A stretch of 22,014 nt of DNA from a virus: IMG/VR virus record IMGVR_UViG_3300035034_002232, positions 1-22,014 of that record; one strand, given 5' to 3'. Shown here piece by piece: positions 6,524 to 13,454 of this stretch. Below the pieces are notes generated by a model, which did no database searches, was not told where the DNA came from, and worked only from the letters and a program-made list of their open reading frames with translations. The translations under genes were made by a program, and so were the position numbers. The stretch's first letter is position 1. Each line of letters starts with the position of its first letter.

Positions 6524-7363
6524 ATGTCAAAGATTAAAAAAGAACATGAAAACAGTCTAAAGAAGGCTGATCCTGATCAGACTGATGATCAGAGGACCCT
6601 CACATTTATCGCTTCTACCTCTAGTGTAGATCGAAGCGGTGATGTTATTAACCAAACAGGATGGGATACTGATGAGTTTAGTAAGTCAGGTTCATTTTTA
6701 TGGAATCACAATGCAAAGGAACTTCCACTAGGAAGCCCTGTTGATGTGTCCTTGAATGAGGATGGTAACTTAGAGGTCAAAGTAAGGTTTGCTTCCAAAG
6801 AGGCAAACCCCAAGGCTGAGCAGGTCTATCGTCTTTATAAAGAAGGGATCATGCACGGTGTTTCGGTAGGATTCTTACCCTTAGAGAGTGATGATAATGA
6901 AACTACAGGTGGTAAAAACTACCATCGTCAATCTCTACTTGAACTAAGTGCAGTTCCCATCGGTGATAATCCAGAAGCAGTCATAAGACGAGCATATGAA
7001 ATGGAAAAAGAGTTTGGTCAAGAAGTTGAGAGGGTTATCAAGTCCTTTGGTGCTTCTCTGGAAGATGAAGAAGATAATGATGATAATAATGATGAGGACA
7101 AATCCTCCCTTGAAGAGCGAGTTGCTTCCTTAGAAGAAGAGTTGAAAGCACTCAAAAACAGTAAAGAGAATGAAGAAGAGAAAGAGAATGAGGATCCAAA
7201 GCCCGAAAAAGATGAATCAGAAGAAGAGGCTAAATCCTACTTCCAAAGTTTAGATGAGTTAGGGGAAGGCGAAGAGTTTTATTTGCCGGTACCCCATTAT
7301 GAAGACCCCGACGAGACGGACTCTCAATACGAGTGGATCATCTATTTCGAGGATAACCAATAA
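6524..7363 (+). CDS. Prohead protease (HK97/U35 type) with acidic scaffold-like tail
   Basis: Maturation serine protease that cleaves the capsid N-terminal arm and itself inside the prohead; 279 aa. Likely catalytic triad as in HK97 gp4: His62 (FLWNHN), Ser114 (HGVSVGF) and Glu140 (LLELSAVP). The protease domain ends near residue 160. The last 120 residues are a highly acidic, coiled-coil-prone tail (SLEERVASLEEELKALKNSK), then an aromatic and acidic end; such tails often act as scaffold. AGAGGA lies 6 bases upstream of the start, inside a perfect palindrome CCTCTAGAGG (6508-6517). It is the longest member of the head unit after the portal and capsid and sits directly before the capsid gene, as in HK97. 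Confidence 0.93.
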   Translation: MSKIKKEHENSLKKADPDQTDDQRTLTFIASTSSVDRSGDVINQTGWDTDEFSKSGSFLWNHNAKELPLGSPVDVSLNEDGNLEVKVRFASKEANPKAEQVYRLYKEGIMHGVSVGFLPLESDDNETTGGKNYHRQSLLELSAVPIGDNPEAVIRRAYEMEKEFGQEVERVIKSFGASLEDEEDNDDNNDEDKSSLEERVASLEEELKALKNSKENEEEKENEDPKPEKDESEEEAKSYFQSLDELGEGEEFYLPVPHYEDPDETDSQYEWIIYFEDNQ

Positions 7364-7370
7364 AACCCTA

Positions 7371-7382
7371 TAGGAGAACAAC
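7371..7382 (+). promoter_or_regulatory. Strong ribosome binding leader of the capsid gene
   Basis: TAGGAGAACAAC with AGGAG at 7372-7376, eight bases before the ATG. The identical 12-mer precedes the sheath gene (11125-11136), and the tube gene has the close variant TTAGGAGAAACC. Confidence 0.75.
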
Positions 7383-7384
7383 CA

Positions 7385-8698
7385 ATGAAAAAAACAATGA
7401 CAGACAAGCAGCTAAAGGACATGATCCTAGGTATTGCCAAGGACGCAGGTCTTGTAGATGTTAAAGAGATGGAAGAGAAGATGGACAAGGCTGTATCAGA
7501 CTTTGAAGCCAAGTCCAATAAAGAGCAGGTCGAAGCTGTAAATAAAGCCTACCAGAAAGGTCTTGTTTCTGGAGCTACTAACCAGAGAACAGGTAAGGAA
7601 GCAAAAGTAGGGGATCTCTTTGGAGATGCTATGCATTATGCCTTCAAGTCCGTTTTCTCGGAAGGTAGAGTAGATCTGGACTATATGGCAAAAGCAGCTA
7701 AGGAAGAAGATCCGCATGTATCTGCCCTTATTAAGAACTTTGTTCAGAAAAAGCAGACCGTAGGCGTTGCTGCTGATGGTGGCCGTATGGTACCTGAGGA
7801 CCTTTCTACGGACTTCATTTCGTGGATCCGACCTGATTCCCTCTTTGATCGCTTGGGAACCCGTAGAGTGGAAGTACCTCAGGGTAAAAAGCTCTATAAC
7901 TTCGCAGATTCCGGTGTCAGTGCTGGATGGGGGTCCGAACTGACCGCTCCTACTGCGTCTAAACTTACGGTAGACCGTAGGGACTTGGAGCTTAAAAAGC
8001 TACAGGTCTTGAACGTTCAGTCCCGAGAAGTTCTTTTGCAGTCCCGAGAAGACTTCAAGTCGATCGTCATGAGAGACATTCAGGATGCGGCTAGAGATGA
8101 GTTGGAAGACAAGTTCCTCAATGGTTCTGGTGTTGGTGACATTCCCCTTGGTATCCTAGCTCAAAAGGATTCCTCTCAGGAACTAACTTCTGCTGCTGAC
8201 GGTACTGATATTCAGGAAGTCATTCGTGAGCTTATTTCGCTTCCCTACTACTTGCAGAACGAAAATCAGAGAATGAGAAATGCTGGATATCTCATGACAC
8301 CCCGAGACTATGCATACCTCTTATCCGCACAGGATTCCGGTATCTTCTTGCTGGCTCAGATCGCACAAGGTTCTTTCATGGGGTATAGCGTCGAAGTGAC
8401 GAACTACCTCCCCGAGAACATTGATGTTTCCGTAGCGCAAGATGGATCGGAGCTTGACGGCTCTCGTATCGTCTTCTGTGACTGGAATGAAGTCCTTGAA
8501 GGGTATGGTCCTAACATGGAGATTCGACACTCTAGAGACGCTATGGTAAAAGATAGTGCTGATAACGATATCAACCTTTTCACTCAGGATGCAGAAGCTA
8601 TCATCATGCGTCAGGATGCAGGAGTTCTCTTGCGTCGACCCAAAGCATTGGCAACCGCTGAAAGATGTGTCTTCTCGAAGTCACTCAAGCGTGACTAA
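7385..8698 (+). CDS. Major capsid protein (HK97 fold)
   Basis: Main shell protein, 437 aa, Phage_capsid family (PF05065). The first about 110 residues are charged and helical, corresponding to the scaffolding delta domain that the protease removes. The fold region begins near VGVAADGGRMVPEDLSTDF (about 126-144), a typical start of the mature N-arm. The conserved GWGSEL, the long spine helix SREDFKSIVMRDIQDAARDE and the loop LNGSGVGDIPLGIL follow in the expected order. The mature N-terminus probably lies between residues 105 and 126; the exact site cannot be read from sequence. It has the best Shine-Dalgarno of the head genes and is followed by a terminator hairpin, consistent with high output. 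Confidence 0.95.
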   Translation: MKKTMTDKQLKDMILGIAKDAGLVDVKEMEEKMDKAVSDFEAKSNKEQVEAVNKAYQKGLVSGATNQRTGKEAKVGDLFGDAMHYAFKSVFSEGRVDLDYMAKAAKEEDPHVSALIKNFVQKKQTVGVAADGGRMVPEDLSTDFISWIRPDSLFDRLGTRRVEVPQGKKLYNFADSGVSAGWGSELTAPTASKLTVDRRDLELKKLQVLNVQSREVLLQSREDFKSIVMRDIQDAARDELEDKFLNGSGVGDIPLGILAQKDSSQELTSAADGTDIQEVIRELISLPYYLQNENQRMRNAGYLMTPRDYAYLLSAQDSGIFLLAQIAQGSFMGYSVEVTNYLPENIDVSVAQDGSELDGSRIVFCDWNEVLEGYGPNMEIRHSRDAMVKDSADNDINLFTQDAEAIIMRQDAGVLLRRPKALATAERCVFSKSLKRD

Positions 8699-8709
8699 GT
8701 CTTAAAACG

Positions 8710-8741
8710 AGCGGGGGGTCTTCTAGTTTAGATCCCCTGCT
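8710..8741 (+). terminator. Probable intrinsic terminator or attenuator after the capsid gene
   Basis: AGCGGGGGGTCT (8710-8721) pairs with AGATCCCCTGCT (8730-8741), 12 bp including two G-U pairs, with the 8-nt loop TCTAGTTT. A pyrimidine-rich stretch (TGCCCTCTTCTTCTT) follows rather than a clean T-run. It probably lowers read-through into the connector genes. Confidence 0.65.
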
Positions 8742-8783
8742 TGCCCTCTTCTTCTTAAAATACTCACAACCAAGAGAACTCAA

Positions 8784-9116
8784 ATGTCAAAGAAAAAAAT
8801 AATCGTAAAGTTTATTGAAGGCGGCTCGTCTTATATGAAGGGAGACGTCACAGAACTGTATGAAAAGCAAGCAGAAGACCTCAAAAAGAAAGGGTTCGTT
8901 ACCTATCTGAAGACAAATAAAGTGCAAAAAGAAGTGGTGACAACGTCAACAGCAGCAACAGCAACAATGACGACAAAGGCCACTAAAGAAGATAAAGTTG
9001 AGAAGAGTTATTATGATATCCGGTCTGAGGCTGCAAAGATAGCCAAAGACCAAGGAATCGAACCTGAGTCATGGAAGCAAGACGTTCTAATAGACTTTAT
9101 CAAAGAGAATAGCTAA
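8784..9116 (+). CDS. Small head/connector-region protein (110 aa), SAP/Rho_N-like C-terminus
   Basis: Residues 1-40 (IIVKFIEGGSSYMKGDVTEL and on to KKKGFVTYL) match a common small phage motif of the form 'yrkGdv.el.ee.A..L.k.Gfv', often encoded between capsid and connector genes. A low-complexity Thr/Ala linker (about 52-66) comes next. The C-terminal 35 residues (IRSEAAKIAKDQGI through VLIDFIKEN) resemble SAP/HeH or Rho_N helix-extended-helix units like that at the end of lambda FI-type proteins. The start has only a weak AGAGAA ribosome site, suiting lower expression than capsid. A head-decoration or DNA-packaging accessory role is plausible but unproved. Confidence 0.65.
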   Translation: MSKKKIIVKFIEGGSSYMKGDVTELYEKQAEDLKKKGFVTYLKTNKVQKEVVTTSTAATATMTTKATKEDKVEKSYYDIRSEAAKIAKDQGIEPESWKQDVLIDFIKENS

Positions 9117-9118
9117 TA

Positions 9119-9772
9119 ATGAGCAAACCACTAACAACGCTTCAATCTTGCAATGACGTCTTAGGGCTTCAGACGGGAGATGATCCCATTAATGACCGAT
9201 TGGTCATGAGATACATACGAGTCGCCTCAGATCTCTTTGAGAAGCTTACAAACGTGGTCTGGTCTTATGAGCCTACTGTTGTTCAAAAGATGCCGTCTAA
9301 AGGAGGACGATCTCTCTATGGATTTTCCAACCTACCCTTATTGTCTGTATCCGAAGTTAGGTATCAAGATCAAGTACAGGACGAAGATGGATATGAGATA
9401 GATGGTATCATGCTAACCAGAAAATCCAATCAAGGCTGGTGGCATAATACAGACTACTACGATAACACTTCTTATGTGAGTTCTCGTAAGTCCTCGTATG
9501 AAGCCAGTAAAGACTATCAGATCACCTATGAAGCTGGTTATATAACCCCTCAACAGGCGATAGATGATGATTCACTGGAGAGAACCCTACCCTATGACCT
9601 TGAAGACGCCATTATCGAGTTTGTTAAGTTCAAATACCTGAATAGTGATAGAAATGAAGGGATTGCTTCTGAGTCTACGGATGCATGGTCTATTTCCTAT
9701 GCACAAGGCATAGACAACGTACCTTCTACCTTCAAAGGAATGGTCCGTAAGTATCGAGTATATTTACTATGA
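9119..9772 (+). CDS. Head-tail connector protein (gp6/gp15-like adaptor)
   Basis: Likely ring-forming adaptor that binds below the portal; 217 aa. The N-terminus (CNDVLGLQTGDDPINDRLVM) and the C-terminal helix (YDLEDAIIEFVKFKYLNSDR followed by EGIASES) follow the pattern of HK97 gp6/SPP1 gp15 connectors, where an N-terminal helix pair is joined to a C-terminal helix by a beta-rich insert. The insert here (about 55-150) is larger than in the small siphophage connectors and rich in Tyr and Ser. It ends with an ATGA overlap into the next gene, indicating translational coupling. No strong Shine-Dalgarno is present. Confidence 0.75.
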   Translation: MSKPLTTLQSCNDVLGLQTGDDPINDRLVMRYIRVASDLFEKLTNVVWSYEPTVVQKMPSKGGRSLYGFSNLPLLSVSEVRYQDQVQDEDGYEIDGIMLTRKSNQGWWHNTDYYDNTSYVSSRKSSYEASKDYQITYEAGYITPQQAIDDDSLERTLPYDLEDAIIEFVKFKYLNSDRNEGIASESTDAWSISYAQGIDNVPSTFKGMVRKYRVYLL

Positions 9773-10194
9773 CATTTAAGAAAGGGTTTCATTTAGATAA
9801 GCGAGTATGGGACAAGCTAAAAAAAGAAATCAAAGGGGATCTGGCAATCTCGGCAGGTGTCAATGAAAGAGATGCTACCCCCTATCCTGAAAACCCTGAG
9901 GTAACTACCGCTGATGTTGCCATGTTTCACGAGCTAGGAACAGTGAAGATGGAAGCAAGACCTTTCATTGAGCCGGGCACTAACAACCAGATAGTAGCAG
10001 ACCATATGGCTAATGCAGCCAAGGCTATCTTAGAAGACGGAAGGACCGAAAGGAAAGCATTGGAAAGTGTCGCTCCTTATGTAGAACAACAGATACGAAC
10101 CGTGATCCGAGAGAAGAACATACTGGACACAGGACTGTTGACGAGAACGGTATCAGCTATCGTCAAAAGTAATAATAATGATGATCCTCAATAA
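9769..10194 (+). CDS. Neck/tail-completion protein (HK97 gp10/Mu gpG-like)
   Basis: 141 aa. The motif series AISAGVNERDATPYPENPEV, then VAMFHELGT, RPFIEPG and finally DTGLLTRTVSAIV is that of the HK97-gp10/phage virion morphogenesis family, which completes the head-tail junction or tail end. Position between connector and head-closure genes agrees. It starts in a four-base overlap with the preceding gene. It contains a run of seven A (9819-9825, A AAA AAA in frame), but the -1 frame there stops at 9864, so no fusion is expected. Confidence 0.8.
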   Translation: MTFKKGFHLDKRVWDKLKKEIKGDLAISAGVNERDATPYPENPEVTTADVAMFHELGTVKMEARPFIEPGTNNQIVADHMANAAKAILEDGRTERKALESVAPYVEQQIRTVIREKNILDTGLLTRTVSAIVKSNNNDDPQ

Positions 10195-10208
10195 GAACTG
10201 AGAAGATT

Positions 10209-10571
10209 ATGCCAAGAAGACCAGTAGGATCTAGAAAACAGTTAGTAAAGAGAGCTTCTGGTCAAGGGGAGCATACTAGGGACGGCTACCAGCCTCCCTC
10301 TAGAGTCAATGTGAGAATCATAGCATCCATACAGCCTATGAACTCTAAAGTAGCAGAGACGCTTCCTGAAGGACTGAGAACAAGTGCTTCTATTGTCATC
10401 TATTCTACAAATCTTATGAAAACCGTAGAGATGGACAAGAACTCCTTTGACGTGCTTTGTTATGGTGATCTCACCTATGAGATCCATGAAAGTAAAAAGC
10501 ACGATGAGCACGCACCCATTCCTCATTATCGCTATGTTGGTGTTGCTTCTAATAATAATGGAACGGACTAA
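10209..10571 (+). CDS. Head-closure / head-tail joining protein
   Basis: 120 aa, probably the stopper ring that seals the connector. The central part VRIIASIQPMNSKVAETLPE resembles the 'v.a.vqp.s..d.q.lpeG.r' pattern of phage head-closure proteins of the SPP1 gp16 type. The end (DLTYEIHESKK then HYRYVGVA) fits their last strands. The N-terminus is basic and unstructured-looking. GAGAAG upstream is a weak ribosome site. Gene order, between the gp10-like protein and the tail terminator, supports the call more than sequence does. Confidence 0.7.
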   Translation: MPRRPVGSRKQLVKRASGQGEHTRDGYQPPSRVNVRIIASIQPMNSKVAETLPEGLRTSASIVIYSTNLMKTVEMDKNSFDVLCYGDLTYEIHESKKHDEHAPIPHYRYVGVASNNNGTD

Positions 10572-10578
10572 GATCCTC

Positions 10579-11118
10579 ATGACAAAACCTACTGAACTAC
10601 AAAAGAGAACATGGGATTGGATACAGGCTTCTCTACAGGAAGAGACAGACTTATCTATCATCTATGGGCACCAGAGAGGTGATGTGCCTTCTACGCCTTT
10701 TGTTATGCTACAGGAAGGGGATGAGATCCAGAGGTGGCATGAGACAATAACTTATACTGCTAATCCAGAAGATCCTGAGACGATCCTGAAAAAGATCATC
10801 ACTGAACACGAAACAAATATGATCGTATCTATTTATGACGAGGAAGGGAGACATAAAGATCTTCTGAGAACTCTCTCCAAAAGTCATCATAATATAGATA
10901 TAGCTTTGTTACTTAGTGCTAATAGTTTGGTAGTCAGAGGTCACGGTCCTCTACTGTCTCTTTACGAGCCATTAGACACGATAACCTTGCCAAAAGCGGT
11001 TACCACTTTCAGGATTGCTTACAGGCATATTCAAGAGACAGAAGAACTTTGGATCAAAGAGATTGAGGCCGCTGGTCAAGAAGATCTCGACGGTCTTACC
11101 CTCATTAAAAACCTTTGA
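10579..11118 (+). CDS. Neck / tail terminator protein (LIC_12616-like)
   Basis: 179 aa. FVMLQEGDEIQRWHE near residue 37 and the final FRIAYRHIQETEELWIKEIE segment match the phage neck terminator family (LIC_12616 type), which caps the tail tube and joins it to the head in contractile-tailed phages. The frame is open back to 10447 inside the previous gene. I chose ATG 10579, eight bases after the upstream stop; ATG 10558 is an alternative that would overlap. No clear Shine-Dalgarno is seen for either, so translation may be coupled to the upstream gene. Confidence 0.75.
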   Translation: MTKPTELQKRTWDWIQASLQEETDLSIIYGHQRGDVPSTPFVMLQEGDEIQRWHETITYTANPEDPETILKKIITEHETNMIVSIYDEEGRHKDLLRTLSKSHHNIDIALLLSANSLVVRGHGPLLSLYEPLDTITLPKAVTTFRIAYRHIQETEELWIKEIEAAGQEDLDGLTLIKNL

Positions 11119-11124
11119 ACCTTT

Positions 11125-11136
11125 TAGGAGAACAAC
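11125..11136 (+). promoter_or_regulatory. Strong ribosome binding leader of the sheath gene
   Basis: TAGGAGAACAAC, identical to the capsid leader at 7371-7382, with AGGAG at 11126-11130, nine bases before the ATG. Confidence 0.75.
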
Positions 11137-11139
11137 ATT

Positions 11140-12213
11140 ATGGCTGATTTTAACAACAAGATTTCACTTACCCTACAAACAGATGCTCCTCAGGTCACGC
11201 AGGCTGGCTTTGGAACGGTAATGGTAGTCGGAGAACCCGAAGCTTCCTTTACTGAGAGAGTCCGTACCTATGCGTCTCCTGTTGAGATTGAAGCAGACAG
11301 TGCTGATGTGAGCGCACAGATGAAAAGACAGTTGCTACAGGCTTTCGCAGGGACAAACAAACCCTCTCAGGTCAAGGCTGGTCGAAAAGAGGACGTCGAA
11401 GGCTATGACGAAGCGCTAGCTGCTATTCAGGACGAAGATGGAGACTTCTATGGTCTGGTCATCGAATCCCGAACACAAGCAGACCAGGAGCTTGCTGCCG
11501 CCTTTGCTCTCACCAATAAGAAGTTCTTTTTGGCACAATCCTCGGACGCCCTTATCGGAGACGGATCGGACTCTACAGATATAGCCTCTACTTTGAAAGC
11601 TGCATCTAACGCTAGAGCAGGTGTTATTTATAAAGCAGATGATGATGCTCCCGGAGACGTTGCATGGTTAGCGGATAGACTGGCTATCAACCCCGATACA
11701 CAGAGTGCGACCTTCGCTCATGTTATCTTACAAGGTATTGCGGTAGATAATGTTAGCACCACGTTCAAAACTGCAGGACTTGAAAAGAATGCAAACTTTC
11801 ACCTTCCTTTCTACGGACTAAACGTAGTTAACCCTGGTCGTCTAGCAGACGGTACTCCAATGGATCAAAGGATCACGTTGGACTGGCTCTTAGCTCGTTG
11901 TAATGAAGGCATTGCACAGGCGCTTGTAAACGCTTCTGTCGCAGGAAAGATCCCTTATACAGATCAAGGGTTCAAAAAAGTAGAAAGCCCTGTTCAAAGC
12001 GTTCTAGCTACCGGTATCGGAGCGGATCACTTTGTGGCTGGAACTGCTTTCGTGAAGATGCCTAGACGACGTGATATCCCAAGTGGTGACGTACAGTCTA
12101 GAAAACTTACCTTTACTTTCGGTGTTGCATTGGCTGGAGCCGTGGAAGAAGTCGAAGTAACGGGAACCGTAACCTTTGATATCGCTGCTCTTGCTCTTTT
12201 GGCAGAACAGTAA
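11140..12213 (+). CDS. Contractile tail sheath protein (DUF3383 family)
   Basis: 357 aa. The start (ISLTLQTDAPQVTQAGFGTV), the AI-Q-DEDGDFYGLVIESR segment near 96-113 and the C-terminal ..VTGTVTFDIA strand follow the DUF3383 pattern, a compact sheath type found in AP22- and Pam3-like contractile phages. This gene fixes the tail type as contractile. Like most sheaths its C-terminal part (about 260-357) should form the inner beta-strand handshake domain. It is preceded by the strongest Shine-Dalgarno of the tail module and followed by the tube gene, the usual order. Some homologues are simply labelled 'DUF3383 domain-containing protein'. Confidence 0.88.
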   Translation: MADFNNKISLTLQTDAPQVTQAGFGTVMVVGEPEASFTERVRTYASPVEIEADSADVSAQMKRQLLQAFAGTNKPSQVKAGRKEDVEGYDEALAAIQDEDGDFYGLVIESRTQADQELAAAFALTNKKFFLAQSSDALIGDGSDSTDIASTLKAASNARAGVIYKADDDAPGDVAWLADRLAINPDTQSATFAHVILQGIAVDNVSTTFKTAGLEKNANFHLPFYGLNVVNPGRLADGTPMDQRITLDWLLARCNEGIAQALVNASVAGKIPYTDQGFKKVESPVQSVLATGIGADHFVAGTAFVKMPRRRDIPSGDVQSRKLTFTFGVALAGAVEEVEVTGTVTFDIAALALLAEQ

Positions 12214-12262
12214 ACTCGAACTTAACAAACTAGAAAACCCCTCTTCTTAGGAGAAACCAAAA

Positions 12263-12685
12263 ATGAGCAAGTTCAACGGAACATACGATTTTAATCAAGT
12301 CATTCATGAAGTGGATGGTGAGATAATGACAGGTTATGGTGACGGCGATGTCATCACAATCGAATATGATGAAACCATCTGGGTCAAGCATGTAGGAACG
12401 GACGGTACTGTTACCAGAAGTAAACAGAACCAGCCCGGAGCTACTGTTACCATGAATCTATCCCCTCAATCCCCTATGTACTCTGTTTTAATGGCAAAGG
12501 TGGAAGCCGATGCTGATACTGGAGACGGTATGTTTGACCAGAGCGTTGAAGACATTGGAGACTCGGGAGAGAAAACCATCATGAGAGACTGCTTTGTAGA
12601 GTCCTTCCCTACTCGAACCTATGGTCGCGAAGCTACCGAAAGGGAGTTTGTCATCATGTGTTCGGAAGTGGAGAACCAGGACTAA
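12263..12685 (+). CDS. Tail tube protein (DUF3277 family)
   Basis: 140 aa. FNGTYDFNQVIHEVDGEIMT, then GYGDGDVITIEYDET and VGTDGTVTRS, give the signature of DUF3277 tube proteins: a short N-strand, a 'gfadGd' turn, then 'vG.DG...R'. It polymerises as the inner tube inside the sheath. The start has AGGAG at 12249-12253, close to the capsid and sheath leader. Gene order, directly after the sheath and before the chaperone, fits. Confidence 0.88.
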   Translation: MSKFNGTYDFNQVIHEVDGEIMTGYGDGDVITIEYDETIWVKHVGTDGTVTRSKQNQPGATVTMNLSPQSPMYSVLMAKVEADADTGDGMFDQSVEDIGDSGEKTIMRDCFVESFPTRTYGREATEREFVIMCSEVENQD

Positions 12686-12691
12686 GTAACG

Positions 12692-12717
12692 TCATCATCA
12701 TCATCATCATCATCATC
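12692..12717 (+). repeat. Intergenic (TCA)8 microsatellite
   Basis: Eight TCA triplets plus TC between the tube stop and the chaperone gene. On the other strand this is (GAT)8. It is the only long triplet run in the window outside a coding frame. Confidence 0.9.
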
Positions 12718-12750
12718 TAATCTAACTCAACTCATACAATAGAGAATCAA

Positions 12751-13281
12751 ATGTCAAACCCAAGAAACAAGCAACACAAGAAGTTCACAAATCTCCTAGG
12801 TGAAGACGTAGAATACGTGTCCTCGCCTTTTGGAGCAAAGCACAGCATATCCCTTCTTCCGAAGGTAATGAAGCTAGTAGGAGGTCCCTTAGGACACCTT
12901 ACGGATGCGATTGACACACTAGAAGACGTTCAAGGCTCTAAGCTGAATGGACAGGCACTAGTCACCTCAGTCACCACTTTGGCAGACTTTATCGAGGAAG
13001 AGGGGATGTCTTTTATTGAGAAGATGTTGGAGTCAACCTACAGAAAAGGCCCTGATGATGATGATTTTTGTCCGCTGAAAGGAGCCTATTTCAGTGAAGC
13101 CTACAAAGCAAACCTTTCTGAACTAGCGAGAGCAGTCTTCTTTGCTATTGAGGTCAACTATGCAGGTTTCCTAAAAAAGCATCTAGGGGACCTCTCATTG
13201 ATGGAGTTCGTCCAGGAAAGGATGCAAGCCAAAGGCGAATCCAAAGAAGAGTTGAATCCCTCTCAAAAAGAAGCTCAGTAA
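12751..13281 (+). CDS. Tail assembly chaperone, short form
   Basis: 176 aa. It lies between the tube and the tape measure, where phages encode the chaperone that coats the tape measure during tail assembly. The N-terminus (KQHKKFTNLLGEDVEYVSSP) and the helical end (ARAVFFAIEVNYAGFLKKHL) resemble chaperones of DUF3277/DUF3383 phages. The codons for Leu-Lys-Lys near residue 143 form A AAA AAG at 13173-13179. The -1 frame is open from 13152 to 13448, so a longer form of 232 aa is likely. The ribosome site AGAGAA is weak. Low sequence conservation is normal for this class, so identification leans on position and the two-frame layout. Confidence 0.8.
   Translation: MSNPRNKQHKKFTNLLGEDVEYVSSPFGAKHSISLLPKVMKLVGGPLGHLTDAIDTLEDVQGSKLNGQALVTSVTTLADFIEEEGMSFIEKMLESTYRKGPDDDDFCPLKGAYFSEAYKANLSELARAVFFAIEVNYAGFLKKHLGDLSLMEFVQERMQAKGESKEELNPSQKEAQ
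13173..13179 (+). promoter_or_regulatory. Putative -1 programmed frameshift site (A AAA AAG)
   Basis: In the chaperone frame this reads A AAA AAG, identical to the dnaX heptamer. An imperfect stem (GGACCTC at 13188-13194 with GAG at 13204-13206 and GTCC at 13210-13213, three-base bulge) begins eight bases later, a spacing that suits -1 frameshifting. The stem is small, so its role is uncertain. Confidence 0.6.
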
Positions 13282-13448
13282 GTGACAACAACTGGCTATT
13301 CTTGCGCATACACAGGAAATCCTCAGAATCATTACATGATCTCATGTATGAATGGACCCTAGACGAGATCATTGAGTACCACGAAGTGTTAGATATCGAA
13401 GCCGAAACCGAACGGATCTCTTATGAAGAGTCCAAAAAGAAGAGCTAA
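13179..13448 (+). CDS. Tail assembly chaperone, -1 frame extension (GT-like segment)
   Basis: A second coding segment in the -1 frame with respect to the chaperone gene. Between the chaperone stop (13281) and the tape measure it encodes a convincing stretch: NNWLFLRIHRKSSESLHDLM, then YEWTLDEIIEYHEVLDIEAE and a charged end KKKS. The WLFLR-hRKS-WTLDE-Y-VLD pattern resembles the second part of phage tail chaperone pairs. There is no ATG with a ribosome site: the only ATG (13344) lies mid-segment without a Shine-Dalgarno. Expression by -1 frameshift from the upstream gene, as in lambda G/GT or P2 E/E', is therefore likely. The part read between 13179 and 13281 looks less protein-like, so a later shift point is possible. 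Confidence 0.7.
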   Translation, partial: ASRGPLIDGVRPGKDASQRRIQRRVESLSKRSSVSDNNWLFLRIHRKSSESLHDLMYEWTLDEIIEYHEVLDIEAETERISYEESKKKS

Positions 13449-13454
13449 AAGATT

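Noticed and set aside
9819-9825. A AAA AAA heptamer in the gp10-like gene
   Set aside because: The -1 frame stops at 9864 after about 13 codons and no coding segment lies in that frame, so frameshifting would have no evident product.
10242-10661. 139-aa open frame on the minus strand across the head-closure gene
   Set aside because: It covers two plus-strand genes with good family patterns; composition is Cys/Ser/Ile-rich and unlike a real protein.
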